NCBI GenBank assembly: GCA_903960915.1
Contig: CAJCCO010000107.1
Location: 26,894-90,893 of the forward strand
Direction of reading: 5' to 3'
Length of the DNA: 64,000 nt
From: an uncultured beta proteobacterium
GTDB lineage: Bacteria > Pseudomonadota > Gammaproteobacteria > Burkholderiales > Burkholderiaceae_C
The translations under genes were made by a program, and so were the position numbers. Shown piece after piece: positions 26,014-34,909 of the stretch. Every line of letters begins with the position of its first letter. The first letter of the stretch is position 1. A model generated the notes under the pieces. It saw only the letters and a program-made list of their open reading frames with translations, did no database searches and had not been told where the DNA came from.

Positions 26014-26964
26014 ATGAAAAATTACGACACCACCCTGCCCTACCCGCGCGACCTGATGGGCTACGGCCCCCAGGTACCGCATGCGCAATGGCCCGGCCAG
26101 GCCCGTGTGGCGGTGCAATTTGTGCTGAACTATGAAGAAGGTGGCGAGAACAGCGTGCTGCATGGCGACGCCGGTTCTGAGCAATTTTTGTCAGAGATGT
26201 TCAACCCGGCCAGCTACCCCGAGCGCCACATCAGCATGGAGGGCATTTACGAATACGGCTCGCGCGCGGGCGTGTGGCGCATCCTGCGCGAATTTGAGTC
26301 ACGCCGCTTGCCGCTGACCGTGTTTGGCGTGGCCACCGCGCTGCAAAAACACCCCGAGCTGACCGCAGCCCTGCAAGCACTGGGGCACGACATCGCCTGC
26401 CACGGCCTGAAGTGGATTCACTACCAGCACATTGACGAAGCGACTGAGCGCGCCCATATGGCACAGGCCATGCAGATCCTGCAGGAGCTGACCGGTGAGC
26501 GCGCGCTGGGCTGGTACACCGGGCGCGACAGCCCCAACACGCGCCGCCTGGTGGCCGACTTTGGGGGCTTTGAGTACGACAGCGATTACTACGGTGACGA
26601 CCTGCCGTTCTGGATGAAGGTACAAAAGACCGACGGCAGCGTGGCGCCTCAACTCATCGTGCCATACACCCTGGACTGCAACGACATGCGCTTTGCCCTG
26701 CCGCAAGGCTATTCGCACGCCGACCCGTTCTTTCAATACCTGAAAGACACGTTTGATGCGCTGTATGCAGAAGGCGACCCCAACGGCCTGAACGCCCCCA
26801 AGATGATGAGCATTGGTATGCACTGTCGCCTGCTGGGCCGCCCTGGGCGCATCACCGCCCTGCAACGGTTTTTGGACCACATCCAGTCTCACGACCAGGT
26901 CTGGGTGGCGCGCCGCTTGGACATTGCGCGGCACTGGAAAACCGTGCACCCGTTCACGGCATAA
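26014..26964 (+). CDS. puuE: Allantoinase PuuE (polysaccharide-deacetylase fold)
   Basis: A 316-residue cofactor-independent allantoinase. The NodB-like fold is visible as PYPRDLMGYGPQVPHAQWPGQARVAVQFVLNYEEGGE, then YEYGSRAGVWRILREFE, TVFGVATAL, DIACHGLKW, GWYTGRDSPNTRRLV and the C-terminal MMSIGMHCRLLGRPGR. It hydrolyses S-allantoin to allantoate. The next ORF supplies both the step before it (OHCU decarboxylase) and the step after it (allantoate amidohydrolase). Length and motifs are typical. Confidence 0.95.
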   Translation: MKNYDTTLPYPRDLMGYGPQVPHAQWPGQARVAVQFVLNYEEGGENSVLHGDAGSEQFLSEMFNPASYPERHISMEGIYEYGSRAGVWRILREFESRRLPLTVFGVATALQKHPELTAALQALGHDIACHGLKWIHYQHIDEATERAHMAQAMQILQELTGERALGWYTGRDSPNTRRLVADFGGFEYDSDYYGDDLPFWMKVQKTDGSVAPQLIVPYTLDCNDMRFALPQGYSHADPFFQYLKDTFDALYAEGDPNGLNAPKMMSIGMHCRLLGRPGRITALQRFLDHIQSHDQVWVARRLDIARHWKTVHPFTA

Positions 26965-27000
26965 GCCCAAAAAAGCCAAAGCACAAGCGAGCACATCCCC

Positions 27001-28779
27001 ATGTCCCTGACCCTGAACCAACTCAATGCCGCCAGCCAGGCCGAGGCCGCGCAGCTGCTCGATGGCCTGTACGAACACTCGCCATGGATTGCCGAGCGCG
27101 CCCTGGCGCAACGCCCCTTCACATCCCTGGCGCACCTGAAGCACGCCATGACAGAGGTACTGGCCCAGGCCGGGGTGGAAGCACAGCTCGGTCTGATTCG
27201 CGCCCACCCCGAGTTGGCGGGCAAGGCCATGGTGAGCCAAACTCTCACCGCCGAATCGACCAACGAGCAGAACAAGGCGGGGCTGACCCAATGCACGCCC
27301 GAAGAATTGACGCACATCGGGCAACTCAACGCCGAGTACAAGGCCAAATTCGGCTGGCCCTTCATTCTGGCGGTACGCGGCCCGCGCGGCGTGGGCCTGA
27401 GCAAGCAACAAATTCTTGCGGCCTATGCGCGCCGCTTGCACGGTCACCCCGACTTTGAACGGCAGGAATGCCTGCGGCAGATTCACCGCATCGTAGAAAT
27501 TCGTCTGAACGACAAATTTGGCGTGCAACCCACGCAGGGCCAACAGGTGTGGGACTGGCAAGAGCAACTGGCCGTTCACAGCGACCCCGGTTTTGCCGAG
27601 CAAGGACAGCTGACCGTGACCTACCTCACCGATGCCCACCGCGCCTGCGCCCGAGATCTGGCGCAGGGGATGCGCGACTGCGGCTTTGACTCGGTAGAGA
27701 CCGACGCGGTAGGCAACGTGGTGGGGCGCTACCACCCCGCCACGGCTGAGGGCCGCTACCTGCTGACCGGCAGCCACTACGACACCGTGCGCAATGGCGG
27801 CAAGTACGACGGGCGCCTGGGCATCTTTGTGCCCATGGCCTGCGTGCAGCAATTGCACCGCAAGGGCCAACGTCTGCCTTTCGGCATCGAAGTGGTGGGT
27901 TTTGCCGAAGAAGAAGGTCAGCGCTACAAAGCCACTTTTCTGGGCTCTGGCGCCTTGATTGGCCAATTCAATCCGGCCTGGCTGGACCAGAAGGACGCAG
28001 ACGGCATCGCCATGCGCGAGGCCATGCAGCACGCCAATCTGCGGGTGCAAGACATCGCCCAGATTACGCGCAACCCGGCTCGCTACCTGGGCTTTGTTGA
28101 GGTGCACATTGAACAGGGCCCAGTGCTCAACGAGCTCAACATGCCGCTGGGCATCGTCACCTCTATCAACGGCAGCGTGCGCTACCTTTGCGAGGTGATT
28201 GGCACGGCCAGCCATGCGGGCACCACACCCATGAACCGCCGCCGCGACGCCGCCTGTGCCGTGGCCGAGCTGGCCTTGTACCTGGAGCAACGCGCCGCCC
28301 AGGACGGTGACAGCGTGGCCACCATCGGGCAGTGGCACGTGCCCAACGGCTCCATCAACGTGGTGCCGGGCCGCTGCCTGTTCAGCCTGGACCTGCGCGC
28401 CCCCACCGATGCCCAGCGTGACGCGCTGGCAACTGATGTGCTGCGTGAGCTGCAGCACATTTGCCAGCGCCGCGGCGTGCGCCACAGCGCCGAGGTCACG
28501 ATGTCAGCCGCCGCCGCCCCCAGTGCCCCGGCCTGGCAGGCCCGCTGGGAACGCGCGGTACAAGCCCTGGGCGTTCCGCTGTTCAAGCTGCCCAGTGGCG
28601 CCGGCCACGACGCCATGAAGCTGCACGAGGTAATGCCGCAAGCCATGCTGTTTGTGCGCGGTGAAAACGCCGGCATCAGCCACAACCCGCTAGAGAGCAC
28701 GACCTGCGATGACATGCAACTCGCTGTCGAGGCCTTTGAGAACTTGCTGGCCGAACTGGCCCAAGACCACACGATTTAA
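27001..28779 (+). CDS. Fused OHCU decarboxylase - allantoate amidohydrolase
   Basis: A 592-residue two-domain protein. Residues 1 to about 165 match OHCU decarboxylase (UraD): LIRAHPELAGKA near residue 65 with the key His, and EYKAKFGWPFILAVRGP near residue 115. Residues from about 175 match the M20-type Zn-dependent allantoate amidohydrolase/ureidase (AllC): GSHYDTVRNGGKYDGRLG near residue 258, GFAEEEGQRY near 300, EVHIEQGPVLNELNMPLG near 367 and ISHNPLES at the end, all metal ligands in place. The chain has no stop or frameshift at the junction, so the fusion is real in this sequence. It would make S-allantoin and later open allantoate, flanking PuuE. Confidence 0.92.
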   Translation: MSLTLNQLNAASQAEAAQLLDGLYEHSPWIAERALAQRPFTSLAHLKHAMTEVLAQAGVEAQLGLIRAHPELAGKAMVSQTLTAESTNEQNKAGLTQCTPEELTHIGQLNAEYKAKFGWPFILAVRGPRGVGLSKQQILAAYARRLHGHPDFERQECLRQIHRIVEIRLNDKFGVQPTQGQQVWDWQEQLAVHSDPGFAEQGQLTVTYLTDAHRACARDLAQGMRDCGFDSVETDAVGNVVGRYHPATAEGRYLLTGSHYDTVRNGGKYDGRLGIFVPMACVQQLHRKGQRLPFGIEVVGFAEEEGQRYKATFLGSGALIGQFNPAWLDQKDADGIAMREAMQHANLRVQDIAQITRNPARYLGFVEVHIEQGPVLNELNMPLGIVTSINGSVRYLCEVIGTASHAGTTPMNRRRDAACAVAELALYLEQRAAQDGDSVATIGQWHVPNGSINVVPGRCLFSLDLRAPTDAQRDALATDVLRELQHICQRRGVRHSAEVTMSAAAAPSAPAWQARWERAVQALGVPLFKLPSGAGHDAMKLHEVMPQAMLFVRGENAGISHNPLESTTCDDMQLAVEAFENLLAELAQDHTI

Positions 28780-28796
28780 CTTGAAAGAACTGAGCC

Positions 28797-30023
28797 ATGA
28801 GCACCCCTTACGAACAACTCGACACCTGGATCGACGCCCACTTTGATGAACAAGTGAAGTTCTTGCAAGAACTCATACGCGTCCCCACCGACACCCCGCC
28901 CGGCAACAACGCACCGCACGCCCAACGCACCGCCGAGCTGCTGCACGGCATGGGTCTGGAGGCCGAACAATACGCCGTGCCTGAATCCGAAGTGCACGCC
29001 ATCGGTATGCAAAGCGTGACCAACTTGCTGGTACGGCGCGCCTATGGCCCTGGCAAAACCGTGCTGCTCAATGCCCACGGCGACGTGGTGCCGCCTGGCG
29101 AAGGATGGACCAAAAACCCCTACGGCGGCGAGATTGAAGACGGCAAGCTGTATGGCCGTGCCGCAGCGGTCAGCAAGTGCGACTTCTCCAGCTACACCTT
29201 TGCCGTGCGCGCCCTGGAGGCCGTGGCCAAACCCAGCAGCGGCAGTGTCGAGCTGCTGTTCACGTACGACGAAGAGTTTGGCGGCGAAGTGGGACCGGGC
29301 TGGCTGCTGAAGAAAAAAATCATCAAACCCGACCTGATGATTGCCGCCGGTTTCAGTTACCAAGTTATTACTGCGCACAACGGCTGTCTGCAAATGGAAG
29401 TCACCGTGCACGGCAAGATGGCCCACGCCGCCATTCCCGATTCAGGCGTGGACGCCTTGCAGGCCGCAGTAAAAATTCTCAACGTGCTGTACGCACAGAA
29501 CACGCTCTACCAACAAATCACCTCGCAGGTCGAAGGCATCAACCACCCTTACCTCAATGTCGGCATGATCGAAGGCGGCACCAACACCAACGTGGTGCCT
29601 GGGCGCGTGAGCTTCAAGCTGGACCGGCGCATGATCCCGGAAGAAAATCCGGTGCACGTGGAAGCCACCCTGCGCCAGCTCATCACCGACACTGCTGCGC
29701 AGCAGCCCGGTGTCAGCGTCGACATCAAACGCCTGCTGCTGGCCAACGCCATGCGGCCGCTCCCGGGTAACCAGCCCTTGGTGGATGCCCTGCAGAAACA
29801 CGGGCAAGCCGTTTTTGGTGAACCCATTCCCGCCCTGGGCACCCCGCTGTATACCGACGTTCGGCTGTTCTGCGAGGCTGGTATTCCCGGTGTCATTTAC
29901 GGCGCTGGCCCGCGCACCGTGCTCGAATCGCACGCCAAACGCGCCGACGAACGGCTCGACCTGGAAGACCTGCGCCGCGCCACCAAAGTGGTGGCACGCA
30001 GCCTGCTGGACCTGTTGGCCTGA
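28797..30023 (+). CDS. M20-family metallohydrolase (ArgE/DapE-like) in the purine operon
   Basis: A 408-residue Zn-dependent hydrolase with LNAHGDVVPPGEGW (HxD ligand, about residue 93), DGKLYGRAAAVSK near 115, TYDEEFGGEVGP (catalytic Glu pair, near 158), a dimerisation domain (QMEVTVHGKMAHAAIPDSGVDA) and the C-terminal segment GPRTVLESHAKRADERLDLEDL. The family removes acyl or carbamoyl groups from amino-acid-like substrates. Its place between the fused UraD-AllC gene and a dioxygenase gene suggests a ureide or ureidoglycolate-type substrate, but this is not shown by the sequence. It overlaps the next gene by one base (TGATG). Confidence 0.82.
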   Translation: MSTPYEQLDTWIDAHFDEQVKFLQELIRVPTDTPPGNNAPHAQRTAELLHGMGLEAEQYAVPESEVHAIGMQSVTNLLVRRAYGPGKTVLLNAHGDVVPPGEGWTKNPYGGEIEDGKLYGRAAAVSKCDFSSYTFAVRALEAVAKPSSGSVELLFTYDEEFGGEVGPGWLLKKKIIKPDLMIAAGFSYQVITAHNGCLQMEVTVHGKMAHAAIPDSGVDALQAAVKILNVLYAQNTLYQQITSQVEGINHPYLNVGMIEGGTNTNVVPGRVSFKLDRRMIPEENPVHVEATLRQLITDTAAQQPGVSVDIKRLLLANAMRPLPGNQPLVDALQKHGQAVFGEPIPALGTPLYTDVRLFCEAGIPGVIYGAGPRTVLESHAKRADERLDLEDLRRATKVVARSLLDLLA

Positions 30024-30865
30024 TGCACAGCGCAGACCTGCCAACGCTGCGCGAGCGCGTGCGGGCGCACATGAACGACACGCTGGTGGCCGACTTCCAG
30101 CGCGACGGTGCTGTCTGCGTGCGCCAATTCTTCACACCGGACGAAGTGGCCCTGCTGGCCCGCGGCATTGAAGCCAACCTGGCTGCGCCCAGCCCCCGTG
30201 CCATGGTGGCCAGTGGCCCGGACGACCCGGGCCGTTTTTTTGAAGACTTCTGCAACTGGCGTGACATTGCGGAGTACGAGCGTTTCATCTTCAACACGCC
30301 ACTGGCCGCCCTGGCCCAAGGCCTGATGCAAAGCCAAACCGTGCGCCTGTACCACGACCACTTGCTGGTTAAAGAACCCGGCACGCGCCAGAAGACGCCC
30401 TGGCACCAGGACCAGCCTTACTACAACGTGGAAGGCTGGCAAAACGTCAGCTTCTGGATTCCGGTCGACCCGGTGTCGCGCGCCAGCACGCTGGAATTTG
30501 TGGCCGGTTCCCACCAGGGGCCCTGGCTCATGCCGCGCACGTTCATGACGCAACAGGCCAAATGGTTTCCAGAAGGTTCGCTGGCCGATCTGCCCGACAT
30601 TGAGCGGCACCGCGAGGACTTCCCCATTCTTGGCTGGGACTTGCAACCCGGCGACCTGGTGTGCTTTCACATGCTCAGCCTGCACGCCTCCGCTGGCGTG
30701 GACGGCGCCCACCGGCGGCGTGTTTTCTCCGTGCGTTTTTTAGGCGATGACATGACCCACGCGCCACGCCCCTGGGTCACCTCACCGCCCTTTCCTGGCC
30801 TGGCCGATGAACTGCCTGCAGGTCACGCCATGGACCACCCTTTGTTTCCGCTGATGGCGGTTTAA
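30023..30865 (+). CDS. Phytanoyl-CoA dioxygenase (PhyH) family Fe(II)/2-oxoglutarate oxygenase
   Basis: A 280-residue protein of the PhyH family. The iron-binding HxD motif is in TPWHQDQPYYN near residue 132, the distal His is in the CFHMLSLHAS segment near residue 215, and the RRRVFSVRF stretch after it has the 2-oxoglutarate-binding Arg. Relatives include ectoine hydroxylase and many small-molecule hydroxylases. It is translationally coupled to the M20 gene (TGATG) and sits in a urate/allantoin operon, where no oxygenase of this kind is part of the textbook route. The substrate is unknown. Confidence 0.82.
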   Translation: MHSADLPTLRERVRAHMNDTLVADFQRDGAVCVRQFFTPDEVALLARGIEANLAAPSPRAMVASGPDDPGRFFEDFCNWRDIAEYERFIFNTPLAALAQGLMQSQTVRLYHDHLLVKEPGTRQKTPWHQDQPYYNVEGWQNVSFWIPVDPVSRASTLEFVAGSHQGPWLMPRTFMTQQAKWFPEGSLADLPDIERHREDFPILGWDLQPGDLVCFHMLSLHASAGVDGAHRRRVFSVRFLGDDMTHAPRPWVTSPPFPGLADELPAGHAMDHPLFPLMAV

Positions 30866-30931
30866 GCCGTGCCCTTCACCCCCCCACACATAGCCTGCTA
30901 ATTTTTTTCGTTAAAACCAAGGAGTTCACCC

Positions 30932-32452
30932 ATGAGCGATACCCTCCACCCTGTCGACGAACGCTTGCCCACCGGGCGACTCGCTGCGCTGGGCTTGCAA
31001 CATGTGCTGGTCATGTACGCCGGCGCTGTGGCAGTGCCTTTGATCATTGGCCGGGCGCTCAAGCTCTCACCAGAGCAGGTGGCTTACCTGATCTCGGCCG
31101 ATCTGTTTTGCTGCGGCATCGTCACGCTGATTCAGTCACTGGGGGCGACGCAATGGTTTGGTATCCGCATGCCAGTGATGATGGGGGTGTCGTTTGCCTC
31201 GGTAGCGCCCATGGTGGCCATGGCCAACACCACACCGGGCGCACCCGGCGCACAGCTTATTTTTGGCGCCATCATTGGCGCGGGTTTCTTATCCATGTTG
31301 TTAGCGCCGCTGATGAGCCGCATGCTGCGCTTCTTCCCGCCGGTGGTCACCGGCACCATCATTGCGGTCATCGGCATCAGCCTGATGCGCATTGGCATCA
31401 ACTGGATTTTTGGCAACCCCTTTGGTCCCACAGCGCCCAATATCGTCAACCCCGAGCACGCCAAATGGCTCACTGAAGTGGGCTCCATGGCCAATGCCAC
31501 AGTTGCCCCTGCTGCAGGCGCCAGCGCACCGCTGGCCGCTGTGGTGCCGGCCATTCCCAAAGGGCTGGCTATTGTGGGTACCGTGCCCAACCCCAATTAC
31601 GCACCCAGCAGCGGCATCTGGGTGGCCAGCATCGTGCTCGTTTCCATCCTGCTGATTGCCAAATTCGCCAAAGGCTTTGTCGGCAACATCTCTGTGCTGC
31701 TGGGCATTGTGATTGGCGGTGTGGTCGCCACGGCCAGCGGCATGATGAATTTCAGCAAGGTGGCCAATGCCAAGTGGTTTGACCTGGTGCTGCCGTTCCA
31801 GTTTGGCATGCCCGTGTTTGACCCGGTGCTGATTCTCACCATGACGCTGGTGATGGTGGTGGTCATGATTGAGTCGACCGGCATGTTCCTCGCGCTGGGC
31901 GACATGACGAATCGCCCTGTCAGCCAGGCTGACCTGACCCGCGGCCTGCGTGCCGATGGCCTGGGCACGCTGATTGGCGGCATCTTCAACACCTTCCCCT
32001 ACACCAGCTTTTCGCAAAACGTCGGGTTGGTGGGCGTGACGGGCGTGAAGAGCCGCTTTGTCTGCGTCGCGGGTGGTTTGATTTTGTTGGCACTGGGCCT
32101 GGTGCCCAAAATGGCGGCGCTGGTGGAAAGCCTGCCCACCGTGGTGCTGGGTGGCGCAGGCCTGGTGATGTTTGGCATGGTGGCCGCCACCGGCATTCGC
32201 ATTCTGGCTGCGGTCGACTTCAAGGGCAACCGGCACAACCTGTTCATCGTGGCGGTGTCGATTGGCATAGGCATGATTCCCTTGATTGCGCCCAACTTCA
32301 AGCAATGGATGCCGCACGGCATTCACCCCCTGATTGAGTCCGGCATTTTGCTGGCCTCTATTTCAGCGGTGGTGCTGAACCTGTTCTTCAACGGCGGCCA
32401 GGGTGATGTGAACGCCAGCGTGGAAGCCGCCAAGGCAGACGGCGGACATTGA
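30932..32452 (+). CDS. NCS2-family nucleobase/urate permease
   Basis: A 506-residue membrane protein with about 14 hydrophobic segments. The nucleobase-ascorbate transporter signature QNVGLVGVTGVKSR is visible near residue 366, and the N-terminus GLQHVLVMYAGAVAVPLIIGRALKLSPEQVAYLISADLFCCGIVTLIQ is typical of the UacT/XanPQ/PbuX clan. It is probably a proton- or sodium-driven importer of urate or xanthine. The location at the end of the urate operon fits urate. It starts 66 bases after the PhyH gene with a good AAGGAG before the ATG. Confidence 0.92.
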   Translation: MSDTLHPVDERLPTGRLAALGLQHVLVMYAGAVAVPLIIGRALKLSPEQVAYLISADLFCCGIVTLIQSLGATQWFGIRMPVMMGVSFASVAPMVAMANTTPGAPGAQLIFGAIIGAGFLSMLLAPLMSRMLRFFPPVVTGTIIAVIGISLMRIGINWIFGNPFGPTAPNIVNPEHAKWLTEVGSMANATVAPAAGASAPLAAVVPAIPKGLAIVGTVPNPNYAPSSGIWVASIVLVSILLIAKFAKGFVGNISVLLGIVIGGVVATASGMMNFSKVANAKWFDLVLPFQFGMPVFDPVLILTMTLVMVVVMIESTGMFLALGDMTNRPVSQADLTRGLRADGLGTLIGGIFNTFPYTSFSQNVGLVGVTGVKSRFVCVAGGLILLALGLVPKMAALVESLPTVVLGGAGLVMFGMVAATGIRILAAVDFKGNRHNLFIVAVSIGIGMIPLIAPNFKQWMPHGIHPLIESGILLASISAVVLNLFFNGGQGDVNASVEAAKADGGH

Positions 32453-32497
32453 GTTTGGCGCCGGTTGGGCGCCGGTTGAGCGCTCTAAACTAGGGCC

Positions 32498-33328
32498 ATG
32501 ACCTGGCACGCCCAACTTCAACTCGACTACCGTTTCGAATCTGACCGAACGGTTGCGCGTCACAGCCACACCGGCCCGCTGCGCATTTTGCAAAGTCTCT
32601 ACCCGCAAGGCGATGCGGTGTGCCACAACGTGCTGGTGCATCCGCCCGGCGGCCTGGTGGGGGGCGATACCCTGGCGCTCAACATCAGCGCCAGCGGCTC
32701 GGCACACGGGCTGGTCACCACGCCGGGGGCCACGCGCTTTTACCGCTCTGCCGGCGAAATCGCACTGCAACGTACCCACATTCAACTGCGTGACCAGGCC
32801 CGGCTGGAATGGCTGCCGCTGGAGGCGCTTTGCTACAACCAGTGCCTGGCCGAGAACCACCTGACGCTGGCACTGGAGCCGGGCTGCGAGTTCATGGGCT
32901 GGGACATCACCGCTTTGGGCTTGCCCCACGCCAATTTACCCTTTGAGCGCGGCAGTTTTTTGCAACACATTGAAGTGCCCGGTCTCTGGCTGGAGCGCGG
33001 GCGCATCGCGGCCGATGACCACTTGCTCATGCACAGCCCGGTCGGACTGGCCGGCCAGCGCTGTCTGGCCTCGCTGTTTTTTGTGACTGGCAGCAAGCTC
33101 GACCGCCAGCGCCGTGAATGCGCCTTGGACCTGGCGCGGGAAGTCATGGACAGCCACGCCTTGCGCGACAGCGCGGGCGTGAGCTGCCCCAATGCGCAAG
33201 TGATGGTGCTGCGGGTGCTGGCGCCCGTGGTGGAGCCGGCTGCTGAGTTGCTGCGTCGCGTGTGGGCCGTCTGGCGCCAGCACTTCTGGGCGCTTGATGC
33301 GGTGCCACCGCGCATCTGGTCGACCTGA
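32498..33328 (+). CDS. ureD: Urease accessory protein UreD
   Basis: A 276-residue UreD/UreH protein: MTWHAQLQLDYRFESDRTVARHSHTGPLRILQSLYPQGDAVCHNVLVHPPGGLVGGD, then TTPGATRFYRS, LEWLPLEALCYNQC and GLPHANLPFERGSFLQ. UreD binds apo-urease and, with UreF and UreG, inserts the nickel centre. It usually lies directly upstream of ureA. Here ureABCEFG are 25 kb downstream and only ureD remains beside the purine permease gene. The protein itself looks complete. Confidence 0.93.
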   Translation: MTWHAQLQLDYRFESDRTVARHSHTGPLRILQSLYPQGDAVCHNVLVHPPGGLVGGDTLALNISASGSAHGLVTTPGATRFYRSAGEIALQRTHIQLRDQARLEWLPLEALCYNQCLAENHLTLALEPGCEFMGWDITALGLPHANLPFERGSFLQHIEVPGLWLERGRIAADDHLLMHSPVGLAGQRCLASLFFVTGSKLDRQRRECALDLAREVMDSHALRDSAGVSCPNAQVMVLRVLAPVVEPAAELLRRVWAVWRQHFWALDAVPPRIWST

Positions 33329-33371
33329 ACGTATCGGGTGTTACGCCGTTGGCGTCAGCGCCACTGGGCCT

Positions 33372-33470
33372 TCACGGCCGAATGGCAATTTCGTTTTTAA
33401 CTTGCTTGACGCCGCTGACCTCGCGGGCAAGCTTTTCGGCCATGGATTTTTCAGTCAGGTCACGCCACCG
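33372..33470 (-). pseudogene. Possible BON-domain gene fragment
   Basis: The reverse strand reads DLTEKSMAEKLAREVSGVKQVKNEIAIRP before a stop at 33372. This resembles the C-terminal end of a BON domain (xxAxxIAxxVxGVKxVxNxIxVRP) of OsmY-like periplasmic proteins. The frame is closed by a stop at 33471, inside the 3' end of the MFS gene, so only about 32 codons survive. It may be a decayed remnant, and chance similarity is not excluded. Confidence 0.35.
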
Positions 33471-34698
33471 TCACCTTCTGCCGCTGGTGCTTGCGAAAGT
33501 ACTGCACCGCCAAGATCAGGGCGCCTACCTGCAACAGTGCGCAAAAGTAGAACGGGGCGCCAATGCGCCAGTCGCCCTTGGGCAGGTGCGACACCATGGC
33601 CAGCAAGGGCGTGGCCAGCATGGGCGCAAAAATGGCGGTCAGGCTGGTGAGGGAGTTCACGGCGCCCAGCGTTTCGCCCTGGCTGCGGCTGTCGGCGGCG
33701 GCGGAGATAAGACTTTGCACCGAGGCGGCCACGGTGCCGCCCAGCAGATTGACGCCGATGACGGCAAACATCATCCAGCCCTCCGAGGCCGCGCCCCACA
33801 GGGCATACGCCAGCGCCGAAGAAACCAGGCCCATGATGGCCAGGCGTTGTGGTGGAAAACGCTTCAGCAGGCGCCCCATCAAAAAGCCCTGCACCACCAC
33901 CGACACCACGCCCACCGCAGCCAGCGACCAGCCGTTTTCCATGGGGCCCCAGCCAAACTTGAACGTGGTGTAGAGCACCCAGCTGGTGTACAACACAAAC
34001 TGCGCCAGTCCGCTGAACGTCACCACGCCGACCAACGGGCCAACGCCCTTGAGCTGCGACAACTTGCGCAAAGAGGTGACCGGGTTAGCCGCACGCCAAC
34101 TGAACGCTTTGCGCTTGGCTGGCGGCAAAGATTCGGGCAAAACCAAATAACCGTACAGCAGGTTGGCCGTGGCCAGGCCACCGGCGGCAAAGAAGGGCAG
34201 GTGCAGGTTGATGGCACCGAGCAAACCACCCATCACCGGGCCGATGATGAAGCCCAGACCCATCATGGCGCCCAGCAAGCCAAAGCGTTTGGCTCGCTTC
34301 TCCGGCTCGGTGATATCGGCCACATAGGCGTTGGCAATCGCGGCATTGGCCTGCATGGCGCCGCCCAGCATGCGCACGGCTATCAAGCCCCACAGCGAGG
34401 TGGTGAGCGCCGTGCCGAAAAAGCTCACCGACAAACCCAGAAAACCCAGCAACAGCACGGGGCGGCGACCAAACCGGTCGGACAAGGCGCCCAGCACCGG
34501 CGAGGCTAAAAAGTTGGCCAGGCCAAAGGTGATCGACACCACGCCATACCAGTACACCTGATCGGCCGGGCTGCTGGAAAAGCTGCCCACCAGAACCGGC
34601 AAGACCGGAATGATCAGGCCGATAGCCAGCATGTCAATGAGCACGGTGAGCATGATGAAGGGCATGGCCGCCTCGCGCGCCCTGAGAGAAGTAAGCAT
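33460..34698 (-). CDS. MFS transporter of the TetA/drug-exporter type
   Basis: A 412-residue 12-helix major facilitator. ATG 34698 gives MLTSLRAREAAMPFIMLTVLIDMLAIGLIIPVLPVLV, the classic first helix of the Tet/Bcr group. The loop 2-3 motif GALSDRFGRRPVLLLGFLG near residue 72 and the motif C-like GFIIGPVMGGLLG near 144 are present. The N-terminal extension in the ORF track (to 35088) overlaps hpd and is not real. It is probably an exporter of a drug or metabolite. It is divergent from hpd with a 211-base gap that could hold both promoters. Confidence 0.88.
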   Translation of the reverse strand: MLTSLRAREAAMPFIMLTVLIDMLAIGLIIPVLPVLVGSFSSSPADQVYWYGVVSITFGLANFLASPVLGALSDRFGRRPVLLLGFLGLSVSFFGTALTTSLWGLIAVRMLGGAMQANAAIANAYVADITEPEKRAKRFGLLGAMMGLGFIIGPVMGGLLGAINLHLPFFAAGGLATANLLYGYLVLPESLPPAKRKAFSWRAANPVTSLRKLSQLKGVGPLVGVVTFSGLAQFVLYTSWVLYTTFKFGWGPMENGWSLAAVGVVSVVVQGFLMGRLLKRFPPQRLAIMGLVSSALAYALWGAASEGWMMFAVIGVNLLGGTVAASVQSLISAAADSRSQGETLGAVNSLTSLTAIFAPMLATPLLAMVSHLPKGDWRIGAPFYFCALLQVGALILAVQYFRKHQRQKVTVA

Positions 34699-34909
34699 GA
34701 ATGGGGTCCGGTAAATCAAAGTCAGCGGCGAGGGGCCGCAGGGGCCTAGTGTCGCAAATTGCCCTGGGCCTAGTGCGCTCACGCAAGAAACCTGCAAAAC
34801 CGCTTGGCTTGCCGCCCACAACGCTGAAAAACTGCGTCCCCTTTGGCCCATGATTTGCCACACCAACCCCGCCCGCATTCGCCTTCTCTTTTTGAAAGAA
34901 TCCTGCCCC

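Noticed and set aside
26299-28485. 728-residue reverse-strand ORF
   Set aside because: It is antisense to puuE and the UraD-AllC fusion, both with strong motifs. Its own translation is rich in Gln, His and Ala with no domain signature, typical of GC-rich shadow frames.
33349-34509. 386-residue forward ORF
   Set aside because: It is antisense to the MFS gene, whose helices and motifs are clear. The forward product is His/Gln-rich without a family.
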